From Rhodoferax sp. (lineage in GTDB: Bacteria; Pseudomonadota; Gammaproteobacteria; Burkholderiales; Burkholderiaceae_C): 5,105 nt of DNA. The position numbers were made by a program, and so were the translations under genes. Positions 1 to 4,794 of the stretch are shown piece after piece. Numbering within the stretch: position 1 is the first letter of the stretch; every line of letters begins with the position of its first letter. The stretch covers positions 1 through 5,105 of the forward strand of contig JAIFMR010000230.1 in assembly GCA_020048255.1 (NCBI GenBank), written 5' to 3'. The notes beneath the pieces were generated by a model. It was not told the DNA's origin. It saw only the letters and a program-made list of their open reading frames with translations, and did no database searches.

Positions 1-106
1 GATATGTGACCGAAAAATTCTGGAATTGAATCTTTGGGAGACTGTGTCGCTTGCCGTCGCTGAGCTTTGGACGGTATCGGACATGCTTTCGATGGCCAAT
101 TGCTCC

Positions 107-130
107 GGTGGGGGCATTGGTGGGGGCATT
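107..130. repeat. Two tandem copies of a 12-bp repeat left of the tRNA remnant
   Basis: GGTGGGGGCATT occurs twice back to back (107-118 and 119-130), followed by TGCCCC, so that GGGGCA/TGCCCC (123-128 with 131-136) could also pair across a 2-base loop. Paired short repeats of this general form are often seen beside P4-type integrase genes, where they are plausible arm-type recombinase sites (family knowledge from memory). Here they lie on the far side of the tRNA-Arg remnant from the integrase and share the 12-bp period of the pair at 381-403, though not its sequence. The role is inferred. They could also mark an older, neighbouring element. Confidence 0.55.
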
Positions 131-156
131 TGCCCCAGTAAACGCCACAAAGAAAA

Positions 157-188
157 AAGGACTTAGAGCATTTCTACTCTAAGTCCTT
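157..188 (-). terminator. Intrinsic terminator of the tRNA-Arg locus
   Basis: AAGGACTTAGAG (157-168) and CTCTAAGTCCTT (177-188) form a perfect 12-bp inverted repeat around an 8-base loop. On the minus strand the stem runs into a T-rich tract (complement of the A run 153-158), the standard rho-independent form. It begins 8 bases beyond the CCA end of the minus-strand tRNA sequence, where a tRNA terminator would be expected. Its perfect preservation contrasts with the decayed 5' half of the tRNA. The stem is also A-rich on its left, but there is no T run after it on the plus strand, so it mainly serves minus-strand transcription. Confidence 0.85.
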
Positions 189-196
189 GATTCATA

Positions 197-245
197 TGGT
201 GCGGCTGGCAGGAATTGAACCCACTACCCCTTGGTTCGTAGCCAA
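197..245. other. Probable attachment site (att core) at the tRNA-Arg 3' end
   Basis: This 49-bp block, from anticodon stem to CCA, is the tRNA portion that closely matches a normal tRNA-Arg(ACG). P4-type integrases typically recombine within the anticodon or T arm and 3' end of tRNA genes, leaving a repeat of this part at both ends of the element. The match stops sharply at TTGG of the anticodon stem, a natural crossover boundary, and the integrase gene begins 170 bases to the right. A perfect small inverted repeat, CTCGTT-CC-AACGAG (252-265), lies just outside the block. The identical copy expected at the other end of the element is not in this window. Confidence 0.65.
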
Positions 246-275
246 TTCCTTCTCGTTCCAACGAGTTCCAGCAAC
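197..275 (-). pseudogene. Degenerate tRNA-Arg(ACG) gene or remnant
   Basis: Read on the minus strand, 245-197 gives most of the 3' half of a tRNA: anticodon loop CTACGAA with anticodon ACG (complement of 237-239), 3' stem CCAAG, variable loop GGGTA, T-arm with loop TTCAATT, acceptor strand CAGCCGC, discriminator A and encoded CCA. The remaining 275-246 is only tRNA-like. GTTGCTG can pair with the acceptor strand except for one mismatch and one G-U, and CTC-GTTGGAAC-GAG resembles a D-arm. However, the usual U8 and A14 are absent, the anticodon stem has lost its first pair, and about three extra bases separate the D and anticodon arms. It is therefore probably not a working tRNA. Alternatively, the 5' similarity is chance and only a displaced 3' end (197-245) is present. 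The comparison is with remembered tRNA-Arg sequences, not a search. Confidence 0.7.
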
Positions 276-380
276 ATTCATTAAAAAAGTAAAAGCCCTT
301 TGTTTTCAACAACTTACGAATACATATTCAGTTCCATAATCCATAAAAGTCCACTTTGATCCAGCTAAATCCAATCTAAA

Positions 381-403
381 ATGGTATCCCAGATGGTATC
401 CCA
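381..403. repeat. Paired direct repeat directly upstream of the integrase start
   Basis: ATGGTATCCCA occurs at 381-391 and again at 393-403, giving a 12-bp period. The second copy ends where the integrase ribosome-binding region begins. Such doublets are commonly seen just upstream of P4-family integrase genes and are plausible binding sites for the integrase or a directionality factor, possibly coupling att-site architecture to int autoregulation. Sequence and spacing are observed; the role is inferred. Confidence 0.65.
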
Positions 404-414
404 AAGGATTCAAG

Positions 415-1785
415 ATGGCGAAAGAGCTTTTAAGCGACCTAAAAATCAAGGCCTGGATAAAGAAACCAACCAGCACTAGCTTACACGATGGTGGTGGACT
501 GTACCTGCGGCTTAGGTCTGGTGGGGCATATTGGGCCATCCGGCAGGTCAATCCGCTAACGGGCACGAGAACATGGGCGTCACTGATGCCGAAGCAGCCC
601 TATCCCGAGGCATCGCTTTCGGACGCAAGAAGCGACAAACGTGCGAAGCTGGTCGCAATCCGTGCCAAGGAGACAGCGGATGTTTTGGAATCACAACGGC
701 GGCTAACGGTAAAGCAGATTTTTGAACGGTGGGCCGCAACTGAACTCACACCCCACATTAGCGGTGACGGCAAGCGCATTGGCCGTAAAGATGGTGGCCA
801 ATATGTAGCCGACCAGTTCGAGCGCCGGGTCTTCCCAGCACTTGGAAATGTCGCGGTTCAAGACGTCCGTAAGGCAGATGTCCTGGCGATCTTGGATGCA
901 GTGAAGGCTGAGGGCAAACTCCGCACCGCCAACATGCTTTTGGCTGACCTCAAACAGATGTTTCGTTTCGCTGCCGAACGCGAAATCATCGAACACAGCC
1001 CAATCGAGCTGGTAAGCAAACGAAAAATCGGTGGGAAAGACATCAAGCGGGACCGTGTACTGTCCAATGAAGAACTTGTGGCACTTGTCAAGCAGATACC
1101 AATGGCCAATTTGGGCAAAGGAACAGAACTTGGAATATGGATCACTCTGGCAACGGGTTGCCGGATTGGCGAACTGATGGGTGCCGTATGGGCTGATGCC
1201 AAGTCAAAGCAGCAGGCATTGCAAGTGACTGTGGATGCTCACAACGTGGCACAGAAATCTGGTGCAATTCAGTTGGGATTTGTCGATCTCAAAGCTCGTA
1301 CTTGGTATTTGCCAACCACCAAAAATCAGCGTGATCACCTGATTCACCTCAGCGAATTCGCAGCGATGCAATTCGCCGAGCTTGCATCGCTTCGACAGAA
1401 TGACCGCCAGACAGGTAAATCGTTGCCTTGGGTATTTCCTGACAGTCGTGGAACTGGACCTGTTTGTGTCAAATCCATCGGAAAACAGTTGGCGGACCGC
1501 CAACGCAGCGCTGAAGAACGAATGCTCAACAGAACTAAGGCTGTCGATTCGTTAGCCTTAGCTGGTGGACGTTGGACTGCCCATGACCTTCGCAGGACCA
1601 CATCAACGATGATGAGTCAACTGGGTATTTCGAACGACGTAATCAACGAGTGCGAAAACCATATCAAGCAAGGTATGAGCGGGGTCTACATACAAGACCG
1701 GCGCGAAAGCGAACAGGTGCGTGCATTTGATGTGCTGGGCGCCAAACTAAACGAGATTGTTAAGAGCAATTCTTTGAAGGCGTAG
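415..1785 (+). CDS. P4-type tyrosine recombinase (integrase)
   Basis: This is a 456-residue site-specific recombinase that should integrate and excise a mobile element at the adjacent tRNA-Arg site. Residues about 4-95 match the N-terminal arm-binding domain of P4-like integrases (DGGGLYLRL at 25-33), about 97-200 the SAM-like core-binding domain, and about 215-430 the catalytic domain. The catalytic set is complete: R250 (TGCRIGEL), K303 (TTKNQRDH), H390 and R393 (AHDLRRT), H416 (ENHIKQG) and nucleophile Y425 (GVYIQD). The R250-K303 gap is about 25 residues longer than in typical relatives. There is also an extra segment before AHDLRRT (about 360-387), which I recall from a proteobacterial subfamily. 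The ATG is preceded by AAAGGA at six-base spacing. There is no frameshift, so it may be active. A promoter should lie in the AT-rich stretch 295-345 (for example CATAAT at 335-340), but its -35 element is poor. Confidence 0.95.
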   Translation: MAKELLSDLKIKAWIKKPTSTSLHDGGGLYLRLRSGGAYWAIRQVNPLTGTRTWASLMPKQPYPEASLSDARSDKRAKLVAIRAKETADVLESQRRLTVKQIFERWAATELTPHISGDGKRIGRKDGGQYVADQFERRVFPALGNVAVQDVRKADVLAILDAVKAEGKLRTANMLLADLKQMFRFAAEREIIEHSPIELVSKRKIGGKDIKRDRVLSNEELVALVKQIPMANLGKGTELGIWITLATGCRIGELMGAVWADAKSKQQALQVTVDAHNVAQKSGAIQLGFVDLKARTWYLPTTKNQRDHLIHLSEFAAMQFAELASLRQNDRQTGKSLPWVFPDSRGTGPVCVKSIGKQLADRQRSAEERMLNRTKAVDSLALAGGRWTAHDLRRTTSTMMSQLGISNDVINECENHIKQGMSGVYIQDRRESEQVRAFDVLGAKLNEIVKSNSLKA

Positions 1786-1818
1786 AAAAGTTCGAGGCAG
1801 GCTGAGTCTGCGACTTTT
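1786..1818 (+). terminator. Possible weak terminator after the integrase
   Basis: Directly after the TAG stop, AAAAGT (1786-1791) can pair with ACTTTT (1813-1818), and the inner GCAG (1797-1800) with CTGC (1808-1811), leaving an asymmetric internal loop. The right arm ends in TTTT but no long U tract follows. This imperfect hairpin is where an integrase terminator would sit, yet the structure is weak and may be chance. Confidence 0.25.
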
Positions 1819-1837
1819 GCACAATCACCGGACCCAA

Positions 1838-1864
1838 ACCTATTTGACCTATGTAACCTATTTG
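1838..1864. repeat. Three tandem 9-bp repeats downstream of the integrase
   Basis: ACCTATTTG (1838-1846), ACCTATGTA (1847-1855) and ACCTATTTG (1856-1864) are head-to-tail 9-bp units. The outer copies are identical and the middle one differs at two positions. The array begins 53 bases after the integrase stop codon. Short phased repeats near an integrase may be arm-type binding sites or sites for an accessory factor. It differs from the 381-403 doublet, so if functional it binds something else. The role is inferred only. Confidence 0.6.
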
Positions 1865-2062
1865 GCTCGCCATATGCACCCGATTTTCATCCATCACCAA
1901 CGCCGGGTCTGACGGCACGACGATTCAGATAGATGATTGAGTCGCCAGTAAGCAGTCTATTCATTGACGAACTCTTGGGTGCCACTGGCCGACCGGAATT
2001 GGCCAACTGCCGACATTGAAGCCAGTTGCCCTATACCCGCCATTGGGCGAACCGAATTCTCA

Positions 2063-2082
2063 AGACCGGTCACTCAGGTTTG
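2063..2082 (+). repeat. Dispersed hairpin repeat, copy 1 (upstream of the cyclase)
   Basis: AGACCGGTCACTCAGGTTTG matches 17 of 20 bases of the sequence at 4588-4607, in the same orientation. Both copies can form a short hairpin; here AGACC pairs with GGTTT using one G-U. The two copies lie in the gene-free stretches on either side of the GGDEF gene. This fits a dispersed intergenic repeat family of the host genome, which is an inference from two copies. Confidence 0.5.
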
Positions 2083-2228
2083 AAATATGGAATACGGCCT
2101 TGGTCGGCTCCTGGGCAGCGGTTGCTGACATAGTTCAGCCCAAAATCCTCGCTCCCTACCCGACCTTTGCCCGATTTGCCTGACCGCCAGCAACGTGGCA
2201 TCGGTTTCTCGAATCACTGCTGCTACCA

Positions 2229-2257
2229 TTGACAATCAAGCGACATCGCCAGATTAG
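2229..2257 (+). promoter_or_regulatory. Candidate promoter for the GGDEF gene
   Basis: A perfect -35 hexamer TTGACA (2229-2234) is followed after 17 bases by GATTAG (2252-2257), which matches only three of six -10 consensus positions. It would give a leader of about 110 bases. A second possibility is GATAAT (2327-2332), a good -10 without a recognisable -35. Neither is strong on its own. Confidence 0.3.
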
Positions 2258-2373
2258 GAATCCCTGCTCCCAAAATAGACATAGGCCACTGCAATTCTCT
2301 GGAGAAGAGCTTTGGCATCGCAGGACGATAATGTGCCAGAAAGAAACCCGTCAACGGATACCCAAGACATTTC

Positions 2374-4272
2374 ATGAGAAGTTTGCCTGCTTTAATTGCG
2401 CTCTGTTTTGTCTTTGCATCTCCTGCGCTGGCAAAGGAAACACTGACGCTCGGCCTCTTCGCATTTCGGCCTAAACCCGTCATGGAAGTGGCGTATCTGC
2501 CTCTGGTGGAGTACCTTAATCGGAGTGTGCCAGAGGTCCATGTTCAGCTACGGGTGCTGACGCAAGCAGAAATGGAGCACGCACTGGCGCTTGGTGAACT
2601 TGATTTTGTCTTCACCAACCCCAGTCACTTCATGTTGCTGCGGCATCAAGCTAAATTGACCGGCGCCATTGCCTCACTGGTACGCATGGAAAAAACCCAA
2701 GCGGTCAGCACACTTGGCGGCGTGATTTTTACCAGCCGGCATCATCCTGAAATTCAGACCTTGTCAGACATCAAGGGCCGCATTCTGGGGATTCCGGGGA
2801 AGACATTTCTTGGTGGCTACCAGGCCCAAGCCTACGAATTGCTGCAGGCGGACATTCAACTGCCGCAAGATGTCGCGGTGTTGCATGAGCTTGACACCCA
2901 TGATGAAGTTGTTCGGGCCGTTTTGGCTGGTAAGGTCGATGTCGGTTTCGTGCGTACCAGCGTCATCGAATCGATGACCAGTGAGAAGAAGATCGACGCG
3001 GCAGACCTCAAAATCATCAACCCGCAGTCCCATCCCGGTTTTCCCTTCCTGGTGTCTACCAGACTCTACCCGGAATGGGCATTTGCCGCCATTTCGGGGC
3101 GGGTCAGTAATCGCACGCAAAACAGGCTTGCAGCCGCACTGCTGCTTGTCGAACCGGACAGTTCGGTCGCAAAGGCCGCAGGAATTTCTGGCTTTACCGT
3201 GTCGGGCGACTATTTACCCGTGCAAGATCTGGCGCGTGCGCTAAGACTCCCGCCTTTTGAGAAGCGACCCGCATTCACTGCAACGGATGTGTTATCAAAA
3301 TGGAGTTGGCAAATCGGCACAAGTCTCTCTATCTCCGTACTCGTCGCCTTGGTGTCGATTCTTCTGTTCGTTTCGCGTCGGCAAATCTCGCAGCAACGCA
3401 ACATTGAGCGCATGCATCTGGCTGCCCTGGGTGAAGGGGTTTTCGGGGTTGACCTTGAAGACCGATGCACCTTTATCAACCCGGCCGCACTGACGATGCT
3501 GGGGTATGCCGAGCATGAAGTGATTGGCCAGAACCAACACGCCTTATTTCACCACCACCACCCGGACGAACGAGCCTACGAGGTGGCAGATTGCCCCATA
3601 TATCAGAGCTTGTGTGATGGGGTTATACGACAAGCGGATGATTGGTTCATACGCAAAGATGGCACTGGCTTTCATGTGAGCATGGTCGCAACACCATTGG
3701 TAATCGGCAGCAGAAAAATTGGTGCAGTGGTTGCGTTTCAGGACATCAGCGAGCGCAAGGCCCTGGAGGAAAGACTGAACACCCTGGCCACCATCGATGT
3801 CTTAACCGGCCTGCCTAACCGCCGTCACTTCTTTCTTCGAATGACGGATGAGTTGGCAAGAATCAAACGCAAGGAAGATAGCGTGGTGTCGCTCCTCATG
3901 CTGGACTTGGACCATTTCAAAAAAATAAACGACACCTACGGCCACGCTGCTGGTGATGCCGTGCTAAAGAACTTTTCATCATTGCTACAGAAAGATTTGA
4001 GAGAAACCGATTTGGCAGGACGCATTGGCGGCGAAGAGTTTGCCGTCACCATGCCAGGCTGCACCCGGGACAGCGCCATCGAGCGCGCGCAAAGGCTGCG
4101 AAAAATGGTTGCGGACGGGCAACTTGCGCACGACGGCGTTGTGATTCACTACACGGTAAGCATTGGCGTGACGCAGTTCAGCGCCCAGGATGCCAACCCG
4201 GATATTGCCCTTGCACGAGCCGATGCAGCCTTGTACCGGGCAAAAGAAAAACGCAATTGCGTGGCGACTTGA
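2374..4272 (+). CDS. Membrane diguanylate cyclase: PhnD-like sensor, PAS, GGDEF
   Basis: This 632-residue protein should make cyclic di-GMP from two GTP in response to a periplasmic signal. Residues 1-20 are a signal peptide ending PALA. Residues about 22-300 form a PhnD-like (phosphonate-binding type) periplasmic domain, with family-typical LGLFAFRPKPVMEVAYLPL, DFVFTNPSHF, LGGYQAQAYELL, VDVGFVRTSV, FPFLVSTRLYPEW and SGDYLPVQDLARALRLPPF. One membrane helix spans about 314-334. A PAS domain (about 345-457) carries HHHHPDER and DCPIYQSLCDG. The GGDEF domain (about 470-630) has D511 in LDLDHFKKIND, GGEEF at 552-556 and an RETD product-inhibition site at 543-546, five residues upstream. There is no EAL domain. 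The ATG is the first start after an in-frame stop at 2329-2331; its ribosome-binding site is weak. It appears to be transcribed alone. The true ligand is unknown; phosphonate binding is not established. Confidence 0.95.
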   Translation: MRSLPALIALCFVFASPALAKETLTLGLFAFRPKPVMEVAYLPLVEYLNRSVPEVHVQLRVLTQAEMEHALALGELDFVFTNPSHFMLLRHQAKLTGAIASLVRMEKTQAVSTLGGVIFTSRHHPEIQTLSDIKGRILGIPGKTFLGGYQAQAYELLQADIQLPQDVAVLHELDTHDEVVRAVLAGKVDVGFVRTSVIESMTSEKKIDAADLKIINPQSHPGFPFLVSTRLYPEWAFAAISGRVSNRTQNRLAAALLLVEPDSSVAKAAGISGFTVSGDYLPVQDLARALRLPPFEKRPAFTATDVLSKWSWQIGTSLSISVLVALVSILLFVSRRQISQQRNIERMHLAALGEGVFGVDLEDRCTFINPAALTMLGYAEHEVIGQNQHALFHHHHPDERAYEVADCPIYQSLCDGVIRQADDWFIRKDGTGFHVSMVATPLVIGSRKIGAVVAFQDISERKALEERLNTLATIDVLTGLPNRRHFFLRMTDELARIKRKEDSVVSLLMLDLDHFKKINDTYGHAAGDAVLKNFSSLLQKDLRETDLAGRIGGEEFAVTMPGCTRDSAIERAQRLRKMVADGQLAHDGVVIHYTVSIGVTQFSAQDANPDIALARADAALYRAKEKRNCVAT

Positions 4273-4311
4273 TATGTGTGTGTCTGCAACCCTTTTGTTG
4301 CTGTGTGCTTC

Positions 4312-4350
4312 GTGTTGTTCGTGTTGTTCGTGTTGTTCGTGTTGTTCGTG
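4312..4350 (+). repeat. 9-bp tandem repeat (minisatellite) just after the cyclase gene
   Basis: Four exact copies of GTGTTGTTC (4312-4320, 4321-4329, 4330-4338, 4339-4347) are followed by a partial fifth copy, GTG. A degenerate unit, GTGCTTC, precedes them. The array begins 39 bases after the TGA stop. Such perfect short arrays arise by slipped-strand copying and may vary in length between strains. It lies outside the reading frame, so it would not change the protein. An effect on transcript 3' end or stability is possible but not shown. Confidence 0.9.
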
Positions 4351-4583
4351 GATCGCCCCGCCTTCGATCTGGAAAGCCAGACTCGCGATACGACTGCCAC
4401 ATTGCAGTCAAGTTAAATGACAGCTGGCAGGTCACCAAAATTCAGGAATTGAACCACCGGAAAGCTGCCTGTCGTGACCCGCGGCAATGGGTCTACTGGA
4501 GCCCGTCGAGTGAAAACGGGGAAAATTTTGGGCGGCTGACTTCAACAGACACAAACCCGCCGTACAACCTTTCAATATGCCTG

Positions 4584-4610
4584 CTCCAGACCAGTCACTC
4601 AAGTCTGGGG
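4584..4610 (+). repeat. Dispersed hairpin repeat, copy 2 (downstream of the cyclase)
   Basis: AGACCAGTCACTCAAGTCTG (4588-4607) matches copy 1 at 2063-2082 at 17 of 20 positions. Here the hairpin is better: CCAGAC (4586-4591) pairs with GTCTGG (4603-4608) around an 11-base loop, extendable by one G-U and one C-G pair. With no T tract after it, it is not a standard terminator, but it could stabilise the 3' end of a cyclase read-through transcript. Confidence 0.5.
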
Positions 4611-4666
4611 CTTGTCGCCAGCACAGCGACGATCGTTTGAACCTAAATTTCTCAGTTGAAACCGTG

Positions 4667-4683
4667 AAAAAGCCGCGTCGGCT
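4667..4683 (-). terminator. Weak minus-strand terminator-like hairpin
   Basis: AGCCG (4671-4675) and CGGCT (4679-4683) form a 5-bp GC-rich stem with a 3-base loop. On the minus strand the stem is followed by a short T run (complement of 4667-4670). No minus-strand gene is visible to its right within the window, so its purpose is unclear. It could stop antisense transcription or be a relic. Confidence 0.3.
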
Positions 4684-4724
4684 ATCAGATCGTGACGCCA
4701 ACGCGCTCATGTAGTGCGCCATCT

Positions 4725-4730
4725 TATAAT
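4725..4730 (+). promoter_or_regulatory. Candidate -10 box for the partial kinase gene
   Basis: TATAAT (4725-4730) is a perfect sigma-70 -10 hexamer 64 bases upstream of the ATG at 4795. At 16-18 bases spacing no recognisable -35 is seen (sequence around 4701-4708 is GC-rich), so an activator may be needed. The predicted start near 4737 would give a leader of roughly 58 bases. Confidence 0.45.
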
Positions 4731-4794
4731 GATAGGCTCGCCGAAGTGAAACCGGATCCGATTTATTCAACAATGCCGACGGGAGTAACGTTCT

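Larger units (their letters stand above)
1865..2373. other. Gene-free region with clustered inverted repeats
   Basis: No convincing coding frame was found on either strand. It holds a cluster of small inverted repeats: TGGCC/GGCCA (1986-1990, 2001-2005), GGCCAACTG/CAGTTGCC with one bulged base (2001-2009, 2023-2030), CGCC/GGCG (2038-2041, 2046-2049), AGACC/GGTTT (2063-2067, 2077-2081) and GCTGA/TCAGC (2124-2128, 2135-2139). This resembles decayed dispersed intergenic repeats more than a single regulatory RNA. I see no c-di-GMP riboswitch. It could contain the true right-hand sequences of the integrase module, but no second att core is visible here. Confidence 0.5.
4273..4794. other. Gene-free region between the cyclase and the partial kinase gene
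   Basis: No frame here looks coding. The stretch begins with a short inverted repeat GCAAC/GTTGC (4286-4290, 4297-4301), then the 9-bp tandem array, then sequence with degenerate repeats including the 4588-4607 hairpin. Further right are an imperfect inverted repeat GTTTGAAC/GTTGAAAC (4635-4642, 4655-4662) around an AT-rich centre, a minus-strand terminator-like hairpin, and the promoter of the next gene. I see no convincing plus-strand terminator for the cyclase. Confidence 0.5.

Noticed and set aside
1..129. A minus-strand frame open to the left edge, with possible ATG starts at 129, 117 and 84 (28 residues from the last, beginning MSDTVQSS).
   Set aside because: It is short, has no well-spaced ribosome-binding site and no recognisable domain. 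The upstream ATGs come from the 12-bp repeat itself. A plus-strand frame over the same bases is also open, so neither is supported. A longer left flank would decide whether a divergent gene starts here.
703..1601. Several minus-strand frames of 85-114 residues inside the integrase gene.
   Set aside because: They are antisense shadows of a well-supported gene and show no domain features.
2100..2373. A cyclic di-GMP riboswitch in front of the GGDEF gene.
   Set aside because: No GEMM-like conserved core was seen; only short hairpins such as GCTGA/TCAGC at 2124-2139.
2223..2483. Small frames on both strands at the start of the cyclase gene.
   Set aside because: They overlap the signal peptide region, and neither has recognisable domains or a convincing start.
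4312..4350. A CRISPR array.
   Set aside because: The units are 9 bp and directly adjacent with no spacers, so this is a simple tandem repeat.
4149..4438. Two minus-strand frames across the array that give NNT/TRT residue repeats.
   Set aside because: They are low-complexity products of the tandem repeat and overlap the cyclase coding end antisense.
4257..4640. A 127-residue plus-strand frame overlapping the cyclase end and crossing the 9-bp array.
   Set aside because: Its middle is only the translated tandem repeat (VRV units), the rest has no recognisable family, and no ribosome-binding site was seen.
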